Shown here one piece after another: positions 1 through 11,777 of a stretch of DNA of 23,062 nucleotides (position 1 is the stretch's first letter; each line of letters starts with the position of its first letter). Origin of the DNA: Pelargonium nanum (taxonomy: Eukaryota > Streptophyta > Magnoliopsida > Geraniales > Geraniaceae); contig JAYMTF010001498.1 of NCBI GenBank assembly GCA_036897485.1, positions 1-23,062 of the forward strand, read 5' to 3'. Under the pieces are notes generated by a model, which did no database searches, had not been told where the DNA came from, and was given only the letters and a program-made list of their open reading frames with translations. A program made the translations under genes and the position numbers.

Positions 1-2
1 AC

Positions 3-89
3 CAAACCAAAGGCACTGACACCGAAAGCCTCCCCTTCGATCTGAATCAAGTGAGCCGCTACTCCGACTCGAACTCCACTGAGACGTAA
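3..89 (+). CDS. Possible 3' end of an upstream gene (28 codons, partial)
   Basis: The frame starting at base 3 stays open from the window edge to a TAA at 87-89 and would encode a hydrophilic tail containing LPFDLNQ and ending YSDSNSTET. Most codons end in C or G, unlike the A/T-rich DNA that follows, which fits a coding tail. The DLN core resembles the start of a DLNxxP-type EAR repression motif, but the proline is missing, so this is only suggestive. The opposite strand is also open over this stretch but offers no start codon in a plausible context. With 28 residues no family can be assigned. Confidence 0.3.
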   Translation, partial: QTKGTDTESLPFDLNQVSRYSDSNSTET

Positions 90-527
90 ACAATCGTCTC
101 CACCTCCCGACCGGAGATAGCCACCGCCGCACAACAATCCGCACAAAACAACTAAAAAACTCAAACTTGCCAATATGATAAGAACTCACCGTCCTGATGA
201 GAAAGCCCGCTTTTTTTTTAGAAGAATCTAAGGTTATTAAATAAGAGAAGCGTGAACTACCGCCGATAAAAAAGACCGACGGTTGGGCGCCGATCACTAA
301 AATACAATTGATAAGTATTTACAAAATCATCAATTTCTAATCAAATCCATGATCAGTCTCATGAAATAAAAATTGACCGACTCTCAAACAAAAAATAGAC
401 GACGAAAAGTATCTGCGAATCCAATTTCTTGTACAACTGGACTTGACTACTGGTTCACAGTTTGGTCATCCAATTCCTCTTGGAAAACCAAATCCCTAGT
501 ACAATTCAATTCCTCTCCACAGCGAAA
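90..527 (+). promoter_or_regulatory. Region upstream of PNG1: promoter and 5' leader
   Basis: This interval lies between the possible upstream stop codon and the PNG1 start. It includes a purine/pyrimidine-biased stretch around 210-240 and an A-rich stretch around 360-400. No clear TATA box or splice signal was identified, and the transcription start cannot be placed. The start at 528 has A at -3 and G at +4, a strong plant initiation context. Confidence 0.4.
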
Positions 528-3500
528 ATGGTTGCTCGCAAGTTCTTGGTTCAACACCACGACTCCAATTTCGACGTCGACTACGACACCGACGATGGCC
601 TCGAGGTCTCTTCCTCTAATTCTTTGCTATCTCTCTCTCTCTCTGCAAATTACATTTGTTCCTCTCTCTAAAACTTGACGCGTCTTTGCTTTCAGGTTCT
701 GAAATACCAGCTCTTCTCTCTCACTTCAGTTCCTCCCGAGGAACAGAAGGTACTCCTTTACCTCCTTTGTTCGTTTAGATTGAAAATTGGCCTATCATCT
801 TGATCTTCAGTTTTTATTTACTAGATATTAGGAGGTGATGATCGGCTTGTTTCAGACGACTCTGATCTCATATCCGTCTCTGATAAGCTCCGGTTGATTT
901 CGATCGAAGAAGAAGAATCAAAATCGTTAACCACTCCGGGATCGAGTAATGCGGCTGAATTATTGAAATCCGATGAGGAATTTGCTAGGATGTTGCAGGT
1001 TCCTCATATATTTTTAGTTATTTTGTTAAAAACTTTCCTTAAGTGTGTATATTTTTATTTAGTTCTGGCTGGTTTCAGGCAGAGGAGGAGGCGCTTCTGC
1101 TTCAGCAGTTTGTTGCTGCTGAGGATAATGGACAAATGGAGGGGAGATTAAGGCCTTATGTTAGCCAAGTTTTAATGGTAATTTGCTTTCCTTACTTTTT
1201 TGAAATAGAGCTGCATTTTTGAATTTTTTTGATTAACTACAATAGTTTTTCATTTTTAGATTTTAATAAGAGTATATTTATCATCATCAAAATTATTGGG
1301 TTATGGGGGAATTTTAGTTACCTGAGTACAAGAAGTATTTCCTTTCTAATTTACTTCCTTCCACTTGGTTCGTATCAAGTTGGCTGCTTGTTATTAGTTT
1401 GGTTAATGGAAAAATGGAAATGATGAACATTATGATGCTGTACTATTCTGTACCTCTAAAACCCCCCAAAAAAACTTACTGCGTTTCTTATCAACTGAAG
1501 AGAATTAGGTACTTAGGAACTCATATCTTATTGGATGACCTTTGTTGGTGTAGTATGGGGACCCAATGCGCCAGGAGGCTGCACGGAAGACAGTTCCAGT
1601 AGAAGAGCTTGAGGAGAAGGCATTGGTTTCTCTGGCCAAGGTAGAACTCCTTACTCTCGTCTCTTATATCTGAAATCATGGTTATGTTATGACAAATAAA
1701 CTACACATTGATGAAATCAGCTCGCATTTATCAATTACTTTTTAGTGCTTCTGTTGTCAATCACTGAACACTAAGTGTATTTTAGACTACCTTACTTAAT
1801 ACACTACCTTTGGGGTTACTATTTTGTCCATGAACATATACTGTCAAATGTTATCTGGATTCTGATTTCCCAGTCTCAGTATTGCTATTAGAAACTTAAA
1901 TGGTCTGAATACAAATCATTGTTCACTTAAGATCTCACAATATGAGTTAAGACTCACGATCCAACACGAGCACTTCACGAATCAAGAGTATTTGGATTCA
2001 GCATAATCGTGTTTGTGTTCAAGTCGTTTAACATGTACAACACGTTCAATTAAAAGTATTGTGTACAGCACACAATATGATTAAAATTAAATCATTATTT
2101 GAAACAATTAATCATTGTTATTTTATATGATTTCTATGTATCATCTTACTTAAAATGTAATTGTTTTCATTAAAACAAAGTTAATTATGAGTGTTATGTA
2201 CTTGTGTAATTATGTGTTGGGTCAAGTTGTGTCGTAAAATCATTAATTTTCTTTAAATGTGTTAGGCATGTCTTGCCGTGCTACATGTTTATAAACATGT
2301 TTAATATTGTAGTACAATTACCATACGTGTTGTGTTCATCTTGGCCCATATGTCACATGCTAAAGTTTCAACACATGTCAACATGAATTGCCTACAATAT
2401 CTTTTTTTTCTTACTATTCAATAGACTTTATTTTCATGTAAATTTCATAAATGCTTGTGTAATTTTTTCTGCAAAGTTTTACTTGTAATCGATAGTTCTG
2501 GTAACATATTTTTAGGAGGGGAACTTTAAACCATCCAAAACCGAACAAGATCATGCTTTCTTGCTGCAGCTGCTTTTCTGGTTCAAACAATCCTTCAGGT
2601 GTTCTCCGTTACTTGTCTTTCTTTTACTTTAGTGTTCCTGCCTTTTCCAAAGAGTTGCAATGGTGCAATTGTAAAACATTGCTCAACCATCATATGAGGA
2701 ATATAAAGAACTGTTTGTAGTCAGAACTTTCTTTTTGTACTTGGTGACTAGGTATGTTGTCCTTGGGAACTGTTCACAAACAGTTATTCTTGCTTGTTCC
2801 TTGTCATTGAGGAACTAGTGCCTGACAATTTTAACATATTAATTCGTCTTGTCCCATGATCTTGCAAGTAATGATATTTAAAAGATAAAGAGAATCAGGA
2901 AAAGTTCACCAAATATCTGGTTCTTTTGTCATTACATTTGCTTTTAGTTTCCCTGAATCCTGAGTTCCTATTCTATTCCTAATTACCAGCACAATACATA
3001 TTGAACTGCTGAAGATTTCTTCTATGTCTGAGATGCAATAAACTCTCATTTTGAATTTAATCCTTTGATGAATAAAGGGGGAACCAAAGAGACTACCAAG
3101 TAGTAGCATAGTCTTTTCTTTTTTGTCAAATGAGAACTGGGAAATGGTGAGCTGATTTTCCATCAGACACTGTTGCTACTTGCTATGAAGATCTTAAAGA
3201 ACTAGTAATCTCTTATTGAAATTCTGGATTTACTGAAGGAGTTTGTCTGTTTTTCTGGAGTGGATGTAACCTCCTTGAGTTAGTTTGTCAATGTTTAATC
3301 CTCTTTCTTGGAAGTTTACTTGAAACTATTTACATTCTCCCGGTGAACACATCAACATGAGAAATATTTTTTCTATAATGTGGCATTTGTTATACTATGA
3401 TTAATAACTTTTGAATTATTGGATCTCCTTGATTGGGAAAATTCTCTCTCAATCTCTCTCTCTGGAAACAATTTTTTTTTATATTTTAAAAGGGAGAAAA

Positions 3501-6500
3501 TGGAAGATAAACATTTTATCTATAATGCAACATTGTGTTAAAATGCATCTTTACAACAACCACCAAAGACATTTCCTGAACTATGTTAGAATACATCATT
3601 GATTTGCTAAACCTTGCATGTGTGTGTTTTTGTGTTATGATATTGCAGGTGGGTTAATTCACCTCAATGTGAAAGTTGTGGCAATAATACTACAAGTCAA
3701 GGCATGGGTGTTGCACTTCCTTCAGAAATTATGTATGGAGGTTCTCGAGTTGAACTTTACCGGTATGGCCAGAGAGTATATTATTCCTATTTTTGGTCAA
3801 CGTGTCTTATATTGATCTTCTTGCTTTATGTTTGCTGAAATGTACTCACATAAATTTATTGGATGGAGAACATTGAGAAACAAAAATTGTGAAAAGGGAT
3901 TTATGCATCCTTATATTAAAGGCAAGAGGCTTATATATTTGCAGATGTCAATTTGCATTTGAAGATTTTCTACCCTTCAAGTTATAGATAAACAAATTTA
4001 TAAATGTGTTTTAGGAAACATTTGTTACTTAAACAATAAACACCAAAGGTCACATCTCTTAAAATTAGATAAATAAAGTCCATTCAATTGAAATACACTA
4101 CCAACTACCGAACCTTATCTTTACTTCTTTCAATTGAAAGACATCACTTCAATAGTTTAATTGTGTGTTTTAGCACAAAAAAATACATACTTCTACCAAT
4201 TATTTAAAAAAAAACAGTATTGAACTTTTAAGTATGAAAAGTTGGAATTGATACTGGTCATTAATTATAAAATAGACTGACATGTTCACTTAAAGATATC
4301 TATTTTTGCTTTTCTTTGGTGGGAAATTTTCTTGTTGCCTTCAATATCTTCTTCCAAGATCATAACTTTATTGAGCATGGTAGTGGGAAAATATGTCCAA
4401 GACAGTTCAACTATGCATGTGTACAATAGATCACTCAATAATGTGTATACTAATTATTTACCTCTTAGTGAGGTTACTTGAAATCAATATAGAACTGTGA
4501 ACGGTCTGTCCTCCTTGTTGGTAATTGTACCTTTCTTTTCGATTTTTTTTTTCTTTTCTATCTCAGGTTTAGAAGCTTAATTAACAACATTGCAGTATCT
4601 CATCATGGCAATTTTTCTCATTATATCTGTATCTACAGTCAAAAAGAATATTGCACTACTAGTTTTACTTTATATATTAATTCATGTGTGAAAATGTATA
4701 AATTTACTCACTATTTGTTTATATAGGTTTTTACTCATTTATTATTTTCTTTGCTACTTATTGTTGACTTGTTTTTTGTCCTTGACAACCTAGCTGTACT
4801 TTTTGCTCAAGAATCACTCGTTTCCCACGCTACAATGATCCAGTGAAGGTATTTAAGTTTCTTTAAGTTGCTCAAAAGCTTATATTTCATGAATTCAACA
4901 CATCTTTCTTTCTTTTCATGCAGCTTTTGGAAACAAGAAGGGGCCGTTGTGGGGAGTGGGCTAATTGCTTTACACTTTATTGTCGAGCGTTTGGCTATGA
5001 GTCACGGCTGGTTAGTCATTTTTCTGCAATAGTGCATTGTCCTGTTAACTGTGTAAGAATACAATCACAATTTAATAGTGTTGTATTGTGGAAGGGCTGT
5101 AGAAGCTGATAGTGGGACACTGGACAATCTTGGTTTCTTGGGCTAGTGATTTTTCCTTTGATTAATATGGCAGCATGGCACTGAATAGAGAATGATGCTG
5201 GATCAGAGCTTGTACTGATGACTTTTGTAGTAGGGACCCACATACATTTAAAGTCTAAAAAATTTCCACTGTGTACATAACATGATATGGAAGTGTTTGT
5301 GCTGTATCTTTCATGTATACTTAGTTTTTCTCCTCATATGTGTACTGAAACCTTGTTCAACAAACATTGGAGGAATATGTTCCCACTTCCCAACTAGTCG
5401 GGATGTATTTAAGATGCTTATCTTGGTTTTACATGCTGATACCTGCCATGTATAACATATGAATCCTTAAATGGGTTGAACACTTATGACTTGACTATGA
5501 TCAGATGATATAGTAATGGGTGAAAGTAGAATACTAGTGGAGGTTGAAGAGAGATCAATAATATGAGTGGTATAATTTGATAAACTTACAACAAGATGGC
5601 TTCTGTTTACTAATTTGCATTCCATCTCCAGATCCTAGATTTTACAGATCATGTTTGGACAGAGTGCTTCTCACACTTACTAGGAAGGTAACATCATTCT
5701 CAAAATGTTCCTTTTAATTTTCTGCTGATTAGATTTCAAAATAATTCTGACATGTGATTTTTCAGATGGATGCATCTTGATCCTTGTGAAGGAGTGTATG
5801 ACAAACCATTGTTATATGAAAAAGGGTACTGAGTTATGCCAATTTATTTTTCTCTCAATTATCTTCAAGTTGCTTATTGATCCTGGTAAAACTATCTGCT
5901 GTTTTTTTTTTTTCTAGCTTAACTACATATTTTAAATATTATAATTTAGGTGGAATAAGAAATTGAACTATGTGATTGCTCTTGCAAAAGATGGAGTTTA
6001 TGATGTCACTAAACGCTACACAAGGAAGTGGCATGAGGTAATCAAACACATTGTAATGATGTTGCTCATCATCTGGATTTCATGAACACTCGTGTCCATG
6101 TTTCCTTCTAAAAAGTAAAAAAACTTATCCAGGTTCTGTCTCGACGAAGCATTACTACTGAGCCTGCTTTGTTGGCTGTTCTTACCAATATGACCAGAGA
6201 ATGTAGGAGAGGCTTTACATCTCAAATGCTTTCTGTACTTGAAGACCGTGACAAAAAGGAAGGAGAAGAACTTGAGAGAAATTTGCATTCAACAGATGAT
6301 GCATCGGTTTCATTACCCGGAAGACAAAGTGGTGACAAGGAATGGCGTGTTTCAAGATTAGAGTTTGGTTCAGATGCATTGAGTTGCTCTTCTTGTCCAG
6401 TTCGTATATGTGTAGATGAACATGTGACAAGGATTTACAATGCATTTTCTCCTGTCCTTGCTCAGTTTGTCAATAATTGTTTTTCTAAATCTAGAGCGGT

Positions 6501-9023
6501 TGAAGTGCTCACAAATTTGAAGGGAATTCTTGTGGATCTTAGGAGTTCACCCTTCAAAACGAGGAGAATCTCCATAAGCTCAGTTTCAACTGGCCAACAA
6601 TCATTTTTTCGTGGATTACTACCTTCTTTATATGAGTTGCTCAGTGCTCTTAACTTGAAGAGTGAGTTGGACACAGATGGCAAAGCTGAGATATGTTTGG
6701 CTGGTGATCCCGTTAAAACGTCTCTAGCATTGCCTGTTGTGTTGGACGCTTTGGATGATATGATCTACAATCTTAACAATTGTGACAACATTGGCAAGGA
6801 TTCCCTTTCTATGCCTCTTCTGAAGTTAAACAGAATTCATTCGGGTTCAGTCCTTGCAAGTGCCGAGGAGCTCCCTTTTGGAATTGTAAGTAGTATTCAA
6901 CCTGTATATTTTATTGTTTATCTCTTTACTTTATGAGCATATTTTGAGTTTGCGCTTCAAGGGTCCTCAATAAAATCCTCCTTTGACAAAATATCAGGCG
7001 ACGTCAGCGTTTGATGGAACTCGCATTTCTAAATGGGAAGAACCAAATGGGGCAAAAGGTAATGCTATATGAAATAAAAGATTGTTCTTTATGAAGTGAC
7101 CAAAAAATAGTATGATCTTTTGTATTGATGCATAGTGTTTGATCTTGATCTTTATTCTTTCCATCGTTCTTCTCAAAGCACTATATTTTTGGTAACCAAA
7201 TTCAGTTGGCAAATCTAGGAATGCTCGTAGCCTTTGACAATTGAATATTTTGATGAAAAGACTACCAGTTTATGCTTATGCAATGTTCAGTTCCATTTAG
7301 GGCTAGTGGTGAGTTTGCTGTCTCCTAAACTCAGCTTTTGAGTGAAATATGAGTGTTTTATGTGTACCAGGTATAGAACTCTTTGTTCCAGAGTTCTATG
7401 TGACTATTTCTCTTAATTTATTGAAACTAAATTTGTATCTTTAGCACATACATTAAATTCATGTACTTCGGATTAAAATGCATAGATCTCTTTCCTCTAG
7501 TTAATGCCCTCCCTCTATTTTCTTTTGAATCAACAATGATTAAAGAGTGTTATACTTTATTCATGATGTAATATCACAATCCCTTCAGTCAACTATCAAT
7601 CATTCTTATTGTACTTTCATCAATATCGTAGGTTGTTGGATCATGTATAAAGTATTGGAAAACCAGATGCATGAACTTGTGGCATATGACTTGATGTCAG
7701 CCAATGATGCTCCCGAGAGAGATCCGATGGATTGGTATATTCTTAAACTGTATAGATGCTGATAACTTTACCCATCTTTAGATATTTTGGCTTTTTCTGT
7801 CAACTTCAATTGACATCTAATTTATTAGCAGCTGACCTATACGTGCAGGTTTGCCTTGGTGTGTCTTTATTAAGCTAACTTAATGCTAACCTGGATATCA
7901 AATTTTTAGATGTGAGCTGTTGACAACTAATACGACACTATATTAGAATAACATAGATTTCCCGAACCTCCTGTATACCTTAGAATTGGATTTTGTATCT
8001 ATCTAAGAGAGTCATGGAAGATCAGCCGCTTGAACTTATGGCATATGAGTTGATTAAAACTGTCAATTATGCTCCAGAGAGGGCTCTCAGTGCACTCTTG
8101 CTATCTTTTATGCACATTGCACATTAACGATTTACCTGTCCAAGAGCAAGTTGAATGTATTTCTCTTATGTTTGTTGGTGTTTGGTGACATTTTGAATGT
8201 ATTAGTATTTAGTAGCGTACTCTACCCTGGCAGCAACATATCTTTTGTTGTTTTCAAGCTAACTTCATTTCTGACTGGTCCACTTTAGATTTTCGTTCTT
8301 CAGTCAAACTATTCTGTACCACTGCATTAAAAATTTGTGATAAGTGTGTTCATTGGACCATCAAATGTTTTATTAAGAAAATGACCAGCCATGGTAGGGG
8401 AAATTCAAAACCAAAGAAATTTACATAGTCCATTTGACAAGTACATGTAAGATTCAAATTTTTGTTTTGTCTTCCTCCACTGCATCCTATTATGTAAATG
8501 CTATATTCTCTGTTCAGTCTTGTTTTACGTCTTTCCTTGCATGAGAAGAAAATCAGCTTCTCTTTGAATAAGATAGCTTGCTTTGTTTTCTGCTTATGTT
8601 CCCAATTACCGTACAATGTATTGCTTGCTTGCATTTCTTGCTTATCAAGTAGATAATTATTGTGACAAGTTAAATACACTGTGTATGCATCCATAATTTT
8701 GCTGGGCGCTTCGATCCTTCACAGGGTTGTTGAAGGAAGCAATGATGGGGGGTCTACCTGGCACATTTTGGATAAACAAACTAAACAGATGTTTGAGAAT
8801 CGGTTCCAGCGTAAAACATACGAGATTAAATCTGTGGGGCTCCAGTCAAATGCTTTCAGGTACTCAAAATTTGTCAGCATTCGTCGTGTATATTTCATAT
8901 GGATGAAGTTAATATTTGATGAAACTACGGATGGATTGCAGGTTTAGGTTTACTGCAGTTCGAGATGCCCAATCAAATTCAAGGTTTCAAGTAGGTAGCA
9001 TTGACCTGTATGCGAAAAAATGA
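528..9023 (+). CDS. PNG1: Peptide-N4-(N-acetyl-beta-glucosaminyl)asparagine amidase (cytosolic PNGase), 17 exons, complete
   Basis: Exons: 528-605, 696-749, 825-998, 1079-1177, 1554-1640, 2516-2598, 3649-3762, 4794-4848, 4924-5010, 5632-5687, 5766-5825, 5950-6037, 6133-6885, 6998-7058, 7632-7734, 8725-8859 and 8942-9023. All junctions are GT..AG and phases agree, giving 2169 nt (722 aa), close to the plant PNG1 length. The enzyme removes N-glycans from misfolded glycoproteins exported from the ER. The start [17 protein letters not shown] opens a ubiquitin-like N-terminal region. The transglutaminase-like core has zinc cysteine pairs C199/C202 and C231/C234 and the catalytic triad C257 (GRCGEWANC), H284 (DFTDHVWTE) and D301 (WMHLDPCEG). 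Residues from about 345 form the plant C-terminal extension, including [13 protein letters not shown] and a conserved APERDPMDW segment. No animal-type N-terminal PUB domain is seen. Identification is by recalled similarity to Arabidopsis PNG1. Confidence 0.96.
1178..1553 (+). other. PNG1 intron 4
   Basis: A/T-rich 376-nt GT..AG intron. Short open frames in it have no coding features and no repeat family is recognised. Confidence 0.85.
1641..2515 (+). other. PNG1 intron 5, with a repeat-like core at about 1935-2395
   Basis: An 875-nt GT..AG intron. Its middle has recurring CACGA/CACG words such as CCAACACGAGCAC and GTCAAGTTGTGTCGT, the style of dispersed plant repeats rich in ACACGA/TCGTGT. 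It also has an exact 18-bp palindrome at 2283-2300 (acatgtttataaacatgt). No terminal repeats or target duplication were identified, so the element class is open. Confidence 0.55.
2599..3648 (+). other. PNG1 intron 6
   Basis: A 1050-nt GT..AG intron splitting the arginine codon before WVNSPQC. It has short CT repeats near 3440-3465 followed by a T-tract. I see no gene or structured element in it. Confidence 0.85.
3763..4793 (+). other. PNG1 intron 7
   Basis: A 1031-nt GT..AG intron lying between the two zinc-binding cysteine pairs. It is A/T-rich, with homopolymer runs near 4206-4216 and 4540-4555. Nothing else is recognised. Confidence 0.85.
5011..5631 (+). other. PNG1 intron 9
   Basis: A 621-nt GT..AG intron between the exon with the catalytic cysteine and the exon with the catalytic histidine. 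No embedded gene or repeat family is seen. Confidence 0.85.
7059..7631 (+). other. PNG1 intron 14
   Basis: A 573-nt phase-1 intron between GAKG and CWIMYK. No embedded element is recognised. Confidence 0.85.
7735..8724 (+). other. PNG1 intron 15, containing an exon-15 relic
   Basis: A 990-nt phase-2 intron that splits the Trp codon at the end of exon 15. It contains a degenerate second copy of exon 15 (see 7984-8090). The words AAGCTAACTT near 7873 and 8256 may reflect duplicated flanking intron. The rest, 8130-8720, is A/T-rich with no gene seen. Confidence 0.8.
7984..8090 (+). pseudogene. Degenerate tandem copy of PNG1 exon 15
   Basis: Translating from TGG at 7987 gives WILY, then [15 protein letters not shown] and NYAPER. 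This matches exon 15 (7632-7734) [19 protein letters not shown] and NDAPER. About 16 of 29 aligned residues agree. Relative to exon 15 the copy has in-frame insertions of three codons and one codon, and its frame is open to 8127. The only nearby acceptor AG (7982-7983) would enter in the wrong phase, giving an early stop, and there is no donor where exon 15 has one. It therefore looks like a dead duplicated exon rather than a mutually exclusive one. The offset between copies is about 350-362 bp. Confidence 0.75.
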
Positions 9024-10560
9024 ATGTTGAAATAAATTTGTAGCCCAATTGGCTATATATTGGTTTGTGGAGTTATCACATTGATATGATGATGATGATG
9101 GTATAGCATTGTTGTAATTTTATTTGAAGAAAGAGAGTGAATGTAGTTAGCAGAAAAGGTATGAGGTTTGGCTTGCTAGGGTTGTACCATCAATCATCAG
9201 AAGGTGATCCAATACGATCAAACGTTGATTTGCAATACATTTTTATATCCATGCGATCAAACGCAATTTTAAAGTGGATTCTTATTCTCGAAAAAAGCAT
9301 GTGGAGTTTAAAAAATAATGTTACTTTTTAATATATGTTTTTAAAATAATATAAATGTTTATTTTAATTTTGAGGACAATTGTCTAATTGAGCATACAAA
9401 TCCGCAGTGAGTGGAGGCTTTTTTGTTTCTCTTCTTCCTTTTGTTTTCTGCTAAAAAGTTAAAAGTAGAACCAGCCCAAGTGAAAAAAAACAGTAAAACA
9501 CGCATGGCTCACTGTTATGGAGGTATCATATCACAAATAATGAATAAGATTTTTTATGATTGTGATGGCCATTTATCATTTCTTAAATGTCAAACTAAAT
9601 AATTATACTAATAAAACAAATTGTGTCTGGCATCTTAATTAAAGATCAACATATTGGAAGTTTGCTGCTCACTTTTTTTTTCTTACGGAAAGGGTCTCCC
9701 AAATCCCAATTCATTCATTTGTGGGCATCTCTCTTTACAAGAAATTGATTTTTATGAAAGATGGAGTTGATGAATCCTAATTCTAACTTATTATTTTGAG
9801 TTGGTCGGGTTTCGAGCTTTAGACATGAAACACCTTTTTTTTTTGCAGGTATACCCAACCTAATTCGTTTAGCTGTCAAAATAAATCTTAATCAGTTGTT
9901 AGCTATGTTATTATTATTCTATATAATTACATGTCATTACCTTTAGATGAAAAAAAATTAACTGAGAGTTAACTATGTACTAAATTGATTTAGTATATTT
10001 TAGTCGCGTAACAAATTGAACGGTACATTTTTTTGCACATTAAGATAAACAGATGAAAATTTTGAATGTTTCAATCTAACCCTCTTAAAGGTAACATGAT
10101 GGAAATAGATACTAAACATTTAAATGCAAAATTATGGAGTAGTGTTTTTAATCACAGGAAAGAAAAGGATCACTTATGTTGCAAATAATTGGGTGCACTT
10201 CTTTGTAGTTCTAGACTCCTCCCAATGAGTGAAAATTACTGTTTAACCCTTTCTTATCAAGAAAAAGTTTGTAAAGTTGATTGGATTTATGAATTGTAAC
10301 AAAAATTGACATATCATCTTCTCCTACCACTTTATAAGGCTTATGTTAACTCATCCTTTATGTCCACACATTTAAAGTCTTTCTATTTCTCATTTACTTC
10401 TTAAAATTTAGCTTCACACACTCTAAAGATTTTTAATAAAGAAATGATTTCAGAAAGGTAAAAAAATCTTATTTGGTCATTAAATTTTCGTGTTTCGACC
10501 CAATTTGGATCTTAAACTTTGAGACTGAGAGTATGAAAAATATGATTGCATGAGTGTATA
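9024..10560. other. Intergenic DNA downstream of PNG1
   Basis: About 1.5 kb with no supported gene. A short ATG-repeat microsatellite lies near 9086-9102, and the word CGATCAAACG occurs twice (about 9217 and 9255). Poly-T runs lie near 9674 and 9835. Short open frames here have homopolymer-driven composition and no recognisable homology. Confidence 0.6.
9031..9036 (+). terminator. AATAAA element just after the PNG1 stop
   Basis: A canonical AATAAA lies 8 nt after the TGA. It is unusually close to the stop, so the functional poly(A) site may lie further down, for example in the T-rich stretch near 9115-9130. Confidence 0.35.
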
Positions 10561-10563
10561 TAT

Positions 10564-10778
10564 TACTCCATTTGTCCCAAAATTAGTGTCATCTTTCTTT
10601 TTACAGTAAGTTATAAGATATGCATCATGAATTGTTAATATATATAGTATACTTATAATAAATTAGCTATAATTATCTCTTAACACATAATTATAAGGAT
10701 ACAGAAATAAATATATGAGACTAACTAATTGTTTTCAAAATAAAAATAATGACACTCGTTCTAAAACAAACGTAATAC
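10564..10778. mobile_element. Stowaway-like MITE (about 215 bp)
   Basis: The left end reads TTACTCCATTTGTCCCAAAA followed by TTAGTGTCAT. The right end is its diverged inverse (ATGACACTCGTTCTAAAACAAACGTAA). This matches the Stowaway style of terminal inverted repeat (CTCCCTCCGTCCC-type) with TA at the edges and A/T-rich, non-coding internal DNA. The termini have diverged, which suggests an old insertion. No transposase is present, as expected for a MITE. Confidence 0.7.
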
Positions 10779-11777
10779 TATTTAGTGTTTTTCTAATAAG
10801 CAAGCGAACCAACCGAGACTCGAATCTGAGACCTACCAAAATTTCTCATAGAAATTGAATTGGGTGAAAGGTGTCCAATGAATATTCAGAGAAAAATGAA
10901 TGGATAAGATTCATTAAAGATGGTATCTTTGTGCTGGACCACCCTTTCTTTATATTTTCTGTCTCTTCTGTATTAAGACTCCAACTTGATATATTATTTA
11001 GAAACAGAGACACTGAAATATTTAAATTTATATGAGATTCTAATAGTCAAATTATAATTATTATGTTGTGGAAACATCTGATACTCAGTTGCTAGTAAAA
11101 GTATAAAGATTTTTAGACTTGCGGATTAAATAATTACCCGACAAGTTAGGTGTATTGTAGGAGCATATATAGATGGAATCTCTTGAGGATCGCATTGTTA
11201 GAAAAAATCTAAGAAAGCTATTAATAAAAAAAAAGAGTTGGCTAATGCTTATAGCTTCACATCTCTTGCCAAGATCTCGGTTTCGAGTTTTGTGTACGGA
11301 GAAAACACTTATATTGAGATAGCTAGTTCCATTTATCCGGGTGGATGTTCTATAATTTAGATGTAGTTAATCATCTTAAGACTGTCAAACTTTGTTGATT
11401 GTGGATATCGGAAACCTCATGGAAACACCCCCCAAAAAAGAGTTGGTTAGGTAGTGGAGACAATAGTCCTTTGAATAATGTTTTGAGATTGAATGTATTA
11501 CAAATGGTTTAAGCGATTTGGCTTTTCAGTGTTTTTGATTATTGTGATTTTTTACTTAAAACAACATGTCTAGATGGTGTAACAATTTGATTTTCTCTTT
11601 TATTCGAAAATTTGTAAATAGAGCGACTTATGCGTTAGATATGTCCTCTAATTTTATTTTATTTTATTTTGAACATCAATTATGTTCTCCAATATTATGT
11701 CAAGTATTGTTATCAGGAAGAAAAATGTTATCTCAAATACTATTATCTGTATATGTATGTCTTCATTTTTAAAATTG
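10779..11777. other. Intergenic DNA with two tRNA-like B-box sequences
   Basis: No gene is supported. On the minus strand at about 10815-10840 the sequence reads GGTCTCAGATTCGAGTCTCG, like a Pol III B box or tRNA T-arm. On the plus strand at about 11235-11300 GGCTAATGC and GGTTTCGAGTTTTG resemble decayed A and B boxes. Both could be SINE remnants, but no SINE family, tail or target duplication was identified. Confidence 0.35.

Noticed and set aside
1-90. Minus-strand coding exon at the left edge
   Set aside because: The reverse frame is open and Ser/Arg-rich, but it has no start codon or splice signal in context. The plus frame with a clean stop is at least as good.
6016-6445. Minus-strand open frames opposite PNG1 exon 13
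   Set aside because: They lie antisense to a well-supported coding exon and show no family features.
7984-8127. Functional mutually exclusive exon 15b of PNG1
   Set aside because: The only nearby acceptor gives the wrong phase with an early stop, and there is no donor at the expected place, so a relic is the better reading.
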